In this document: in pieces, positions 35,083 through 43,408 of the stretch
How positions within the stretch are numbered: position 1 is the stretch's first letter
How the letters are laid out: each line of letters starts with the position of its first letter
Program-made: the position numbers and the translations under genes
Assembly (NCBI RefSeq): GCF_017104565.1
Contig: NZ_JAAGPD010000051.1
Location: forward strand, 1 to 64,000
Length of the DNA: 64,000 bases
Reading direction: 5' to 3'
Origin: Paraburkholderia sp. Tr-20389
GTDB lineage: Bacteria; Pseudomonadota; Gammaproteobacteria; Burkholderiales; Burkholderiaceae
Notes under the pieces: generated by a model
Told to the model about the DNA's origin: nothing
The model's database searches: none
What the model saw: only the letters and a program-made list of their open reading frames with translations

Positions 35083-37560
35083 TCAACTCCCCTTGTAATC
35101 CGCTGCGTGCGCAGGTCCCGGCAGCGACGCGCCATTGACGGGCGCCGCCGGTTTCTTCGACGGCGCCGCCGACGGTTCGGCCTCCGATGCGCCCGGCGTC
35201 CCCGCCGGCAGCTTCACGCCCTTGCCGGCTTTCTCGCGCTGCCCCGGCGGCGGGGCAGTCGGATGCTCGGCCTGCATCGCCGCCATCAGTTGCTGACACG
35301 GCAGCGGCTTGTTGTTGCTCGGCGCGATCAGCGGAATCAGCGCCGCGAATGGATTGATCAGACCGAGGCCGATCATCGCGCCGCCACGCGCTGCAAGCGC
35401 CGCAGCATTCACGCCGACGTGCGGATCCTTGAAGGTGCCTTTCACATAGAGCGGCGAGCGCAGCGAAAAAATGCGGAAGCCCTTCGTATGCGGGTGCACA
35501 CCGAGATCCATCGACTCGTTCTTCATGTTCACCGTGCCGTCGACGTTGATCACGGCGTCCTGCGTATCGAGCGCGAATACGCGCGAATCGAGCACGCCGT
35601 CCGTGACGACGAAGTCACCCGCCGCGCAATTGATCTGCACATCGCGATTGCCGAACAGCTTTTCGTAGACGACGTTCGCGACGTTCAGCCCGGCCGCTTC
35701 CATCAGCAGACGGCTGACGGCGCCATCCGTGACGAGCAGCTTCACTTCGCCGTTCGACGTGCCCGCGAGCGCCGCGGGCGAATTACCCGTCGCCGACAGC
35801 GCCGCATCGCCGTTGATTTCGCCGAGCGCGTTCTGCATCGTCTTCGCCGTCGGCATCAGTTGCTTGAGTTTCAGGTGACGCGCTTCCGTCGAGAAGCGGC
35901 CTTGGAGCGGCGTCGTGCTGCCGTCGAGATGAATATTCGACGAAAGAGAGCCGCCCGCGACGCCGAATTTCAGCGGCTCCAGCGACAGCACGCCATCCGT
36001 CATCACGAGGTGCGTATAGAGATCGGTGATGGGCAGCGCGGGGTCCTTGATGATGCGGCGGCCCGTGAATTTCACGTTCGCGTCGATCGCCTTCCAGCGG
36101 TCGGTCTTGAACTCCTCGGTCGGCAGCGCCTTGTCCGATGGCTGACGCGAGGTGTCGCCGCGCTTCTTCTTGCTCGCGTTGCTATCCGCGCCGATGATCG
36201 GCGCGAGATCCTTGAACTGCAACAGATTCGAGACAAGCGCCCCTTCGAGCAACGGACGCGTCGGACGTTGTGTATAGACGACCGTGCCGTTCACATCGCT
36301 GCCGCCGACGCGGCCTGTAAAATTTTCATACCGGAACACGCTCGCACCTGGCTTGAAATTGCCGATCAGGTGGCCTTCCGTCGCGTATGGCGGCGTCTCG
36401 GGCAGCGTGATGCCCGTCAGGTCGTACAGATGGTCGAGGCTCGTGCCTTGCAGCCACAGGCGCAGGTCGACGGCGGCCAGATGCGCGGGGTCCGTGACGG
36501 TGCCGACAAGGGCGATGCGCAGATCGCCCGCCTTCACGTCGGCCTGCACCGGGAACGGCCGCGACATGTCCTGCAACGCGAGCACGCCGCCGAGTTTGCC
36601 GTTGCCCGATACGGGAGAGCGGTTGTAGGTGCCCTTCACCGTCCAGCCGATGCCGTATTGCGGCGCGGAAGGGCGCTGCGCGACGGCCGTGCCTGCGGGT
36701 GTGCCCGTCGTCGAACTGGCCGGTGCGCCCGATGCGGCAATGGCGGTGGATGCGCCCGCACTTGCAGTTGCGACGGGCGTGGATGCTGATACCCCCGACG
36801 CAGCAGGAACACCAGGCGCCACCGCCGACGCGGCCGATGCCTCAGACGCCGCCGCCGCTTTCGCCTGCGCGGTCAACTGCTTCGCGCCCCGCTGGCCGAC
36901 CACTTCCGCCGACGCTTTACGCGACGCCTCTTCCTGCTGCTTCATGGCTTCGCCGATGGGTATCGGCTGGCCCAGCGTATCGACGACCGCCTGCATCTCG
37001 ATCTTCTTCTGCTGATCGGAGAGCGCGATGTTGCCTTTGTTCAGCTGGATGTCGTGCAGATCGAGCTTCCACTCGGACGGCTGCGCGGACGACTTCAGCT
37101 TGAAGGTCCAGTTGTTGCGTCCGTCGAGCAGCCGTTCGAGATCGATCGAGGGATTCACCAGATTGATCGCGGGAATCACGATGTCGTGCGCGAGCAGCGG
37201 CAGCACCTTCACCTGGAAGTCGATCTCGTCGAGCGTCGCGAAGTGTTTCTGCCGGGTCCAGTCGGGATTGGCGATCGTGATGTTCTGCGCCGAGAAGCGC
37301 GGCCACGGCACCCACGCATGCCAACCCGTTTCGCCGATGGGATGCCGCCAGCCCACCTTGAGATCGCCCTCGATCGCAAACGGCCGTCCGATCGCTTCGC
37401 TGACCTTTTCGTTCACATAGGGCCGCGCGCGATTCCAGTCGAAGGTGAGAATGAAGACCGCGAGTACCGCGATCAGTATGAGCAGCACGGCGATGAGCCA
37501 TGCGAGGGTCTTGCCTATCGTCTTGCCGATCGTCATGCCAGCCGAATGCAGCACAGCCAT
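35083..37560 (-). CDS. AsmA-family inner-membrane protein
   Basis: The 825-residue protein is anchored by one N-terminal membrane segment (about 19-40) with most of the chain in the periplasm. The start of the fold, NEKVSEAIGRPFAIEGDLKV followed by TGWHAWVPWPRFSAQNITI, is typical of AsmA/YhjG/YicH proteins. The C-terminal AsmA_2 region (NGEVKLLVTDGAVSRLLMEA, DQAV-like VDGTVNMKNESMDLGVHPHT) is also clear. Recent work places such proteins as bridge-like lipid transporters between the membranes; that role is inferred here. A low-complexity Ala/Ser/Thr/Val linker of about 75 residues (roughly 235-310) interrupts the conserved part. GGAG precedes the ATG at 37560. Confidence 0.85.
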   Translation of the reverse strand: MAVLHSAGMTIGKTIGKTLAWLIAVLLILIAVLAVFILTFDWNRARPYVNEKVSEAIGRPFAIEGDLKVGWRHPIGETGWHAWVPWPRFSAQNITIANPDWTRQKHFATLDEIDFQVKVLPLLAHDIVIPAINLVNPSIDLERLLDGRNNWTFKLKSSAQPSEWKLDLHDIQLNKGNIALSDQQKKIEMQAVVDTLGQPIPIGEAMKQQEEASRKASAEVVGQRGAKQLTAQAKAAAASEASAASAVAPGVPAASGVSASTPVATASAGASTAIAASGAPASSTTGTPAGTAVAQRPSAPQYGIGWTVKGTYNRSPVSGNGKLGGVLALQDMSRPFPVQADVKAGDLRIALVGTVTDPAHLAAVDLRLWLQGTSLDHLYDLTGITLPETPPYATEGHLIGNFKPGASVFRYENFTGRVGGSDVNGTVVYTQRPTRPLLEGALVSNLLQFKDLAPIIGADSNASKKKRGDTSRQPSDKALPTEEFKTDRWKAIDANVKFTGRRIIKDPALPITDLYTHLVMTDGVLSLEPLKFGVAGGSLSSNIHLDGSTTPLQGRFSTEARHLKLKQLMPTAKTMQNALGEINGDAALSATGNSPAALAGTSNGEVKLLVTDGAVSRLLMEAAGLNVANVVYEKLFGNRDVQINCAAGDFVVTDGVLDSRVFALDTQDAVINVDGTVNMKNESMDLGVHPHTKGFRIFSLRSPLYVKGTFKDPHVGVNAAALAARGGAMIGLGLINPFAALIPLIAPSNNKPLPCQQLMAAMQAEHPTAPPPGQREKAGKGVKLPAGTPGASEAEPSAAPSKKPAAPVNGASLPGPAHAADYKGS

Positions 37561-37662
37561 GAGGGCTCCGGTGAAATGCCTGCGTCATTGGTCTGCGCAG
37601 CACGTCGTGTGCCCGCGTGCCTGCTTCGCTATGATGATGCGCTGCGACAGTTTTCAACGACC

Positions 37663-38397
37663 ATGCCCCACAATACAGACCCCACGGACGCGCCCATCGT
37701 CGAGGCGCATGACATCATGCGGCGCGACCCGACGCGCGGCCAGACGCTGCTGCATCCAACCCGCATCGCCATTCACCCGGGCGAGCGCATCGCGATCACG
37801 GGCCCGTCGGGTTCGGGCAAGAGCGTGTTCATGCGTGCGCTCGCGCTACTCGATCCGCTCGACGGCGGCGAGGTGCGATGGCGCGGCCAGCGGATTGCGC
37901 GCGCAACGATCCCGCGCTATCGGCGCCACGTCGCATATATCCGTCAGCGCCCGGCACTGCTCGACGGGAACGTCGAAGACAATCTGCGCTACCCGTACAC
38001 GCTGCACGCGTATCGCGACGTGCGCTTCGATCGCGCTCGCGCCGCGGCGCTCGCGTCGCAGGCGGGCCGCGCGAGCGATTTCCTCGACCGCTTCGCGAAC
38101 GAGCTGTCGGGCGGCGAAGCGCAGATCGCCGCTTTGATCCGCGTGCTGCAACTCGAGCCTGACGTGCTGCTGCTCGATGAACCGACGGCGTCGCTGGATC
38201 CCGAATCGGCGCTTGCCATCGAAGGACTCGTACGCGCGTGGTTCGACGCCGCACCGCAGGCGCGCGCGTGGTTGTGGGTGTCGCACGATCCTGCGCAGGC
38301 GGCGCGCGTCAACAACCGTCATCTGACGATGCGCGCAGGCGTACTCGACGATCCGCATGCCGCGCCGTCCTTTCATGTCACGGAGGCCCCGCGATGA
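37663..38397 (+). CDS. fetA: ABC transporter ATP-binding protein, FetA (YbbL)-like
   Basis: The 244-residue ATPase has Walker A GPSGSGKS (about 47-54), a Q-loop near YIRQRPALLDG, signature LSGGEAQIAAL, Walker B VLLLDEPTASLD and the H-loop WVSHD. Its stop codon overlaps the start of a FetB-like permease (ATGA), so the two are translationally coupled. In E. coli FetAB exports iron and protects from peroxide stress. The start at 37663 gives the usual length; the frame is open far upstream as the shadow of the AsmA gene. The ribosome-binding site is weak. Confidence 0.8.
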   Translation: MPHNTDPTDAPIVEAHDIMRRDPTRGQTLLHPTRIAIHPGERIAITGPSGSGKSVFMRALALLDPLDGGEVRWRGQRIARATIPRYRRHVAYIRQRPALLDGNVEDNLRYPYTLHAYRDVRFDRARAAALASQAGRASDFLDRFANELSGGEAQIAALIRVLQLEPDVLLLDEPTASLDPESALAIEGLVRAWFDAAPQARAWLWVSHDPAQAARVNNRHLTMRAGVLDDPHAAPSFHVTEAPR

Positions 38398-39200
38398 GCC
38401 TGCAGAACCTCAGTCTCTGGGACGTCGCGCTCGCGGCGCTGCTGATCGTCGTGAACGGCGCGGTGTCGGTGGCGCTGAAGCTCGATCTCGAACGCAAGCT
38501 CGCGTGGGCCGCCGTGCGCACCGTCGTTCAGTTGCTGGCGATCGGCTATGTGCTCGCGTGGGTGTTCGCGTACAACCGCTGGTACGTGGTGCTGCCGTTG
38601 ATGTTCGTGATGACGCTGATCGCGGGATTCGCCGGCGCGGGACGCGGCACGCGTACCTACGCGGGGCAACGCGCGGACAGCATCATGTCGATCTGGGCGA
38701 GCGCGTGGCTGGTCGCTGCGGTCGGACTGTTTCTGGTGATCCGCATTCGCCCGTGGTACGAGCCGCAATATGCGATTCCGATTCTCGGGATGATTCTCGG
38801 CAACACGCTGACGGGCGTGTCGCTCGGTATCGAGCGGATGACGGAGGAACTGACGGCGCGCCGCGACCGCGTCGACATGGCGCTCGCGCTCGGTGCGACG
38901 CGTTGGGAGGCCGCGCAGGGACCGGCACGCCAGGCCGTGCGCGCGGGCATGATTCCGACGCTGAACCAGATGGCTGTGGTGGGCGTCGTGAGCCTGCCCG
39001 GCATGATGACGGGTCAGGTGCTCGCGGGGCAGTCGCCCGTGCAGGCCGTGCGCTATCAGATCGTGATCATGTTCCTGATCGCGGCGGCATCGGCGCTCGG
39101 CACGGTGGGCGCCGTGCTGCTCACTTATCGGCGGCTGTTTGCGCCGGAGCACCGGTTTCTCGCGTCGCGGCTGATCGAGCGTCGTCCAGGACGCAGTTGA
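38394..39200 (+). CDS. fetB: ABC transporter permease, FetB (YbbM)-like
   Basis: The 268-residue membrane protein belongs to the UPF0014/FetB family, with about seven hydrophobic segments (DVALAALLIVVNGAVSVALK and VRTVVQLLAIGYVLAWVFAY at the start). Diagnostic blocks are IPILGMILGNTLTGVSLGIE, MALALGATRWEA and PGMMTGQVLAGQSP. A GGAGG ribosome-binding site lies inside the end of fetA, and the genes overlap by 4 bp. Expected role is metal (iron) export with FetA; substrate is inferred from the family. Confidence 0.85.
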   Translation: MSLQNLSLWDVALAALLIVVNGAVSVALKLDLERKLAWAAVRTVVQLLAIGYVLAWVFAYNRWYVVLPLMFVMTLIAGFAGAGRGTRTYAGQRADSIMSIWASAWLVAAVGLFLVIRIRPWYEPQYAIPILGMILGNTLTGVSLGIERMTEELTARRDRVDMALALGATRWEAAQGPARQAVRAGMIPTLNQMAVVGVVSLPGMMTGQVLAGQSPVQAVRYQIVIMFLIAAASALGTVGAVLLTYRRLFAPEHRFLASRLIERRPGRS

Positions 39201-39315
39201 CGCTGGCTCTGACACTCATCCGTCCGGCATAGGGCGCATCGCATGTGCGACGTGCATGCCGGATGCAACCGATGCGTGTGCGTCACGGATTCGCCATGTC
39301 ACCTGTGCCACCTTG

Positions 39316-39876
39316 TCACCGTTTCGCCGACACCGCCACCTGCGAGCCGTCGCTTAACGTGAGGGTTTTCGTGCTGCCGTTGGTGGGCATTGTGAAGCGC
39401 AGCACCTGGCTCACGCTCGTATAGTTTGGACACTTGAGCGACTTGCCGTTGTTCGACACGGTCTTGGTGCCCTTGGGCGTTTGTGCCTGGAAGTTCATCT
39501 GCACGGTGGCCGTGCCGTCTTTCGCGACGACGGGTGCGAAGCGGATCTGCGTCTGCCGGATCATCGCGCCGTTGGGATCGAGGGGCAGCGACGACAGGTC
39601 CGGGCAATCGCCGTCGACGGCGACGGGGCCGCCGGGCGGCACGGTTTTCCAGGTGAAGTCGTCGGACTCGCCCGAGCGGATGGTGCGTGTTTCCTGCGAG
39701 TTGCCGAACTGCTTCGACGTGACCTTGACGGTATAGCGGATGGGACCATCCGTGGCTGCCTGCGACGTGACGGTGATCGGCGTCGCTGCGTGCGCCGGCA
39801 ACACGGCGAGCGCAAGCGTTGCGCATGCGAGAGAAGCCACAACAGAAACGGCGGGAAGTTTGACGCTGATGCTCAT
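39316..39876 (-). CDS. Secreted protein of unknown function
   Basis: A 186-residue protein with a clear signal peptide (SVVASLACATLALAVLPAHA, cleavage after AHA near residue 30). The mature part is beta-rich and polar (ATPITVTSQAATDGPIRYTV, GESDDFTWKTVPPGGPVAV) with two cysteines, in DGDCPDLSS and SLKCPNYTS, that could form a disulfide. It resembles small periplasmic proteins seen in Burkholderia, but I do not know a function. GAGG lies 8 nt before the ATG at 39876; the frame continues upstream into the repeat element and those residues are not real. The large palindrome at 40036-40845 occupies its upstream region, so its promoter must lie in the 160 bp between, or within the repeat. Confidence 0.75.
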   Translation of the reverse strand: MSISVKLPAVSVVASLACATLALAVLPAHAATPITVTSQAATDGPIRYTVKVTSKQFGNSQETRTIRSGESDDFTWKTVPPGGPVAVDGDCPDLSSLPLDPNGAMIRQTQIRFAPVVAKDGTATVQMNFQAQTPKGTKTVSNNGKSLKCPNYTSVSQVLRFTMPTNGSTKTLTLSDGSQVAVSAKR

Positions 39877-40035
39877 ACTGTCACCTCGTTGTTGGGCAGC
39901 TGCTTGGGCATCTGGTGCGGTGTTGTCGCGCTTTTTGCCTGGCAGCGGTTTTTTTTGCATGATGCACGTGAAGTCTAACGCCAAGTGTGGCGTGTGTGGC
40001 GCGGTGTTTCCCCCGCTTGTCATGAGGTCGTTTTT

Positions 40036-40845
40036 CTTTGTCTGCGACGTAGTCGCCGGTTTGGTTTTGTTGCTGGCGGGCGCCTTGGTTTCGCTGGCAT
40101 CCGCGGTTTCCAGCGCTGGCATCCGCGCGATGTTGTCTTGTTTCATGCGTTGCCCCTGTGCGGGGCGGCACCTACTTTTCTTTGCAGCGGCAAAGAAAAG
40201 TAGGCAAAAGAAAGCCGCTAACACCGCTAGCCCTTGTTCCTGCCTGCGGGACCCCGACGGTTCTTACGCTTCACGCGGCAACCCACTTGTTTGCGCCCGT
40301 TGCCAGCGGGCTACCTGCACGCATCACCCGCTTCACACTCCCGCGTCGCCGACTGCGTTACCAGACGTCTACCGCCGCCCAGGTGGCAAACTGTGTGTAG
40401 GCTGTCGCGATGGAAGTGCACCACTCCGGACTGAAAAGCGGATCGGTGTCGTAGTATCGCCAACGCATACGGCGCGACAAGCTACACACAGTTTGCCACC
40501 TGGGCGGCGTAGACGAATCGCTGCCGCTAGCTGCGCTACGGGTGACTGGAGTGGGTGATGCGCCTGTTCGAGGCGCTGGCAACGTGCACAAAACAAAGTG
40601 TTGCCGTGTGGAGTGCGGGACCGGTTGGGGGCCCGCAGGCAAGTACAAAAGCTGGCGGTGTGAGCGGCTTTCTTTTGCCTACTTTTCTTTGCCGCGGCAA
40701 AGAAAAGTAGGTGCCGCCCCGCACAGGGGCAACACCAGCAAACCAGAAGCAAAACGCGGATGCCAGCGCCAGAAATCGCGAATGCCAGCAAAACCAAGGC
40801 GCCCGCCAGCAAAAAATCCAAACCGGCGACTGCGTCGCAGACAAA
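40036..40845. repeat. Large imperfect palindrome (two ~375-bp inverted arms)
   Basis: The left arm (about 40036-40409) and right arm (about 40474-40845) are inverted copies around a unique 64-bp centre. The best-kept block is 40149-40219 against the complement of 40663-40733: one mismatch in 71 bp. A second is GCCGCCCAGGTGGCAAACTG (40375-40394) against 40489-40508. Each arm contains a nested hairpin, CCTACTTTTCTTTGC with GCAAAGAAAAGTAGG (40171-40204 and 40678-40711), the right copy a perfect 34-bp palindrome. Each also has GCCCC..GGGGC (40152-40166 and 40716-40730). The right arm ends a few bases from the stop codon of the dehydrogenase gene. Open frames inside it on both strands encode near-identical peptides and are artefacts of the symmetry. 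From memory the core is dispersed in Paraburkholderia genomes. Confidence 0.85.
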
Positions 40846-40849
40846 AAAA

Positions 40850-41866
40850 TCAAAACCCGGTCAACACCAGCTTCCCAATCGCCCGCCCTTCTTCAAGCAG
40901 CTTGTGCGCGCGCCGCACATTCTTCGCATTGATCTTGCCAAGATCCTCCCCAACGGTAGTACGCAAAATCCCCGCGTCGATCAGACGCGCCACTTCCGTC
41001 AGGAGCTTATGCTGTTCGATCATGTCAGCCGTGCCGAACATCGACCGCGTAAACATGAACTCCCAGTGAAATGCCGCGCTCTTCGACTTCAACAGCTCGA
41101 TGGGAACCGGCTTCGCATTCTCGACGATCGTCGCAATGCCACCCTGCGGCTTGATGACGGCAGCCGCCGCCGGAAAATGCCGATCGGTGTCGTTGAACAT
41201 CAACACGTAATCCACCTGCTCGAAGCCAATCTGCTTCATCTGCGCAGGCATGTCGCCGAAGTGATCGACGATGTGATCCGCGCCCAACTCCTTCGCCCAC
41301 TTCGCCGACTCGGGCCGCGACGCCGTCGCAATCACCGTCAGCTTCGCCAGCTGCTTCGCGAGCTGGATGCCGATCGACCCAACCCCGCCCGCGCCGCCGA
41401 TGATCAACACCGTCTTGCCCGCGTCCGTACCCTGCGGCGACACGCCCAGACGGTCGAACAGCGCCTCCCACGCAGTGATCGCTGTCAACGGCAACGCAGC
41501 AGCGTGTGTGAAATCGAGCGACGCCGGTTTGCGGCCCACAATCCGCTCGTCGACCAGATGAAACTCGCTGTTCGCGCCCGGCCGCGTAACGCTGCCCGCA
41601 TAGAACACGGAGTCGCCCGCCTTGAACAACGTCACGTCCGGCCCGACGGCTTCGACGATCCCCGCCGCGTCCCAACCGAGCACGCGCGGCGTCTTCTCAA
41701 CCGTGTCCTTCGGCGAGCGAACCTTGTAGTCCACCGGGTTCACGGAAATCGCCTCGACCTTCACGAGAATGTCGTGGCCCGTCGGCTGCGGTTTGTCGAG
41801 TTCAAGGTCGACAAGCGACTCGGGATCGTCGATGGGAAGGTATCGGGTCAGTCCAACGGCTTTCAT
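40850..41866 (-). CDS. Zinc-type alcohol dehydrogenase-like / quinone oxidoreductase family protein
   Basis: A 338-residue medium-chain dehydrogenase/reductase. The N-terminal GroES-like domain is recognisable in VKVEAISVNPVDYKVR and LGWDAAGIVEAVG, and the NADPH-binding Rossmann domain in VLIIGGAGGVGSIGIQLAKQ. The structural-zinc cysteines and catalytic zinc ligands of true alcohol dehydrogenases are absent, as in quinone oxidoreductase-like members, so it probably reduces quinones or enones with NADPH. AAGGAG lies just before the ATG. It is divergent from a LysR gene 176 bp away, which likely controls it. Its stop abuts the palindromic repeat, which may end its transcript. Confidence 0.85.
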   Translation of the reverse strand: MKAVGLTRYLPIDDPESLVDLELDKPQPTGHDILVKVEAISVNPVDYKVRSPKDTVEKTPRVLGWDAAGIVEAVGPDVTLFKAGDSVFYAGSVTRPGANSEFHLVDERIVGRKPASLDFTHAAALPLTAITAWEALFDRLGVSPQGTDAGKTVLIIGGAGGVGSIGIQLAKQLAKLTVIATASRPESAKWAKELGADHIVDHFGDMPAQMKQIGFEQVDYVLMFNDTDRHFPAAAAVIKPQGGIATIVENAKPVPIELLKSKSAAFHWEFMFTRSMFGTADMIEQHKLLTEVARLIDAGILRTTVGEDLGKINAKNVRRAHKLLEEGRAIGKLVLTGF

Positions 41867-42042
41867 GACGGCTCCTTGATTGGTGTGATGTTTTCTGAAC
41901 GGTGTCGCTAACGGCGGCCTGTTTTCTGTTCAGAGCCAGGCTCAACGGGCCGCCGATCGCGTTGACTCCACTGTAGAAAACTCTTTACGCTGCGAGAAGC
42001 GACATAATCACTGAAACATTTTCTGGAATTTCCAAATAATCG

Positions 42043-42984
42043 ATGGACACGGTGTCCCAGACAGCACCCGGCGATCGCGACCGGCTCGACCTGCTCGACG
42101 TCGCGCTGTTCATGCGCGCCGCCTTGCTCGCGAACGTATCGGCGGCGGGACGGGAATTTGGACTGTCGGCCGCCGTCGCGAGCGCGCGGATTGCGAACCT
42201 GGAAAAACTGCTGGGCGCGCGTCTGCTGCATCGGACGACGCGCCGCGTCAGCCTCACGCAGGAAGGCGAAGTGTTCATGGCGCGCGCCCAGACGCTGCTG
42301 GACGCGGCGGCCGCCGCGCGTGCGTCGGTCGGACGCGGCCAGGCCGAGCCGCAAGGTCGTCTGCGCGTGTCGATGCCGTCGTCGTTCGGGCGGCAGCATG
42401 TGTCGCCCGTGATCGCGGCGTTCTTGCGGCGCTATCCGGGCGTCAGCGTCGACTTGCGGCTCACCGATACCATCGTCGATCTCGTCGATGCCGGCGTCGA
42501 TGTCGGCATCCGGCTGGGCGCGCTGAAAGATTCGACGCTGGTCGCCCGGCGGCTCGCGGCGAACCGGCGCGTGATCTGCTGCGCGCCGTCGTACCTCGCC
42601 GAACGCGGCACGCCGCATCATCCGTCCGATCTCGCGCAGCACGAATGCGTGATCCTCGCCGATCAGCGCGACTGGTCCTTCGTCACGCCGGCAGGCCCGC
42701 TGAACGTGCGGGTCGGTGGACGACTCGCGACCGACAACGGCGAAGTGATCCGCGATGCGTTGCTGGCGGGATTCGGCATCGCGCTCAAATCGACGTGGGA
42801 CGTGGCGCCCTATCTGCGCAGCGGCGAACTGGTGACCGTGCTCGACTCGTATCCGCTCGCCGAAACGGTCGCGATCTGGGCGGTGTACCCGTCGCGCACA
42901 TTCGTGCCGCCGAAAACCGTCGCGTTCATCGACTTCCTCGCCACGCACTTCGGCGATCCGCCGTATTGGGACCGCGCACGCTGA
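42043..42984 (+). CDS. LysR-family transcriptional regulator
   Basis: A 313-residue regulator. The N-terminal winged helix-turn-helix is seen in LDVALFMRAALLANVSAAGR, SAAVASARIANLEKLLGARL and LHRTTRRVSLTQEGE. The rest is the periplasmic-binding-like effector domain (RLRVSMPSSFGRQHVSPVIA, VDVGIRLGALKDSTLVARRL, LLAGFGIALKSTWDV). It resembles the CrgA/DsdC-like group that often controls a divergent oxidoreductase, here the dehydrogenase at 40850. An AT-rich stretch at 42000-42040 fits a T-N11-A LysR box. No clear ribosome-binding site precedes the start. Confidence 0.9.
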   Translation: MDTVSQTAPGDRDRLDLLDVALFMRAALLANVSAAGREFGLSAAVASARIANLEKLLGARLLHRTTRRVSLTQEGEVFMARAQTLLDAAAAARASVGRGQAEPQGRLRVSMPSSFGRQHVSPVIAAFLRRYPGVSVDLRLTDTIVDLVDAGVDVGIRLGALKDSTLVARRLAANRRVICCAPSYLAERGTPHHPSDLAQHECVILADQRDWSFVTPAGPLNVRVGGRLATDNGEVIRDALLAGFGIALKSTWDVAPYLRSGELVTVLDSYPLAETVAIWAVYPSRTFVPPKTVAFIDFLATHFGDPPYWDRAR

Positions 42985-43020
42985 CGGCCGCTACTTCAGA
43001 GTCAGGCTCAAGTGCATCCT

Positions 43021-43335
43021 TCAGCGGCGCTTGTTACCCGTTCCCGCGGAATTCTCGTTGGCATGCGCATCGTTCTGCGTGCGCTCCTGGTAGTCGTCGC
43101 CGCCGCGCCGGTCGGTATCTTCCAGCCCGTGCTCCAGATCGCTATGCGCCTGCTTGCCGACGCCGCGCGGCTCGTGCTCGTTCTGCGAGTCCGCGCTCTG
43201 ATCGGATTCGTGCGGCAGCGGCGCAGCCTGTTCGCCGAACGGACGCTTCGGCACGTTCGATTGATCGTTGCCTTCGGGGCGCGTCGCGTGCTCTTCGTGC
43301 TCGTCGCCCGTCGCGTGTTGCTGCGATGTCTTCAT
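43021..43335 (-). CDS. Hydrophilin-like disordered protein downstream of ligD
   Basis: The 104-residue, extremely polar protein (MKTSQQHATGDEHEEHATRP at the start) is rich in Asp, Glu, His, Gln, Asn and Gly: I count 10 Gly, 2 Val, 3 Leu, 1 Phe, 1 Tyr and no Ile, Trp or Cys. This meets the composition idea of hydrophilins (high Gly, high hydrophilicity), proteins made under water stress. GGAGGGAGAG precedes the ATG at 43335, a strong translation signal that argues it is real. It lies 73 bp after ligD on the same strand, so ku, ligD and this gene can form one operon. No domain is recognised. Confidence 0.7.
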   Translation of the reverse strand: MKTSQQHATGDEHEEHATRPEGNDQSNVPKRPFGEQAAPLPHESDQSADSQNEHEPRGVGKQAHSDLEHGLEDTDRRGGDDYQERTQNDAHANENSAGTGNKRR

Positions 43336-43408
43336 GATGCTCTCCCTCCTCTGCGCGCGATGACGCTCGCGCGTTTCGCGACTTGCCCGTCCGCCGATAC
43401 ACCGCCGC

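Noticed and set aside
40158-40853. Several open frames within the palindrome with LLFFAAAKKSRQKKAA-type peptides
   Set aside because: The same peptide appears on both strands because of the inverted repeat. No ribosome-binding sites or homology to real proteins; treated as repeat artefacts.
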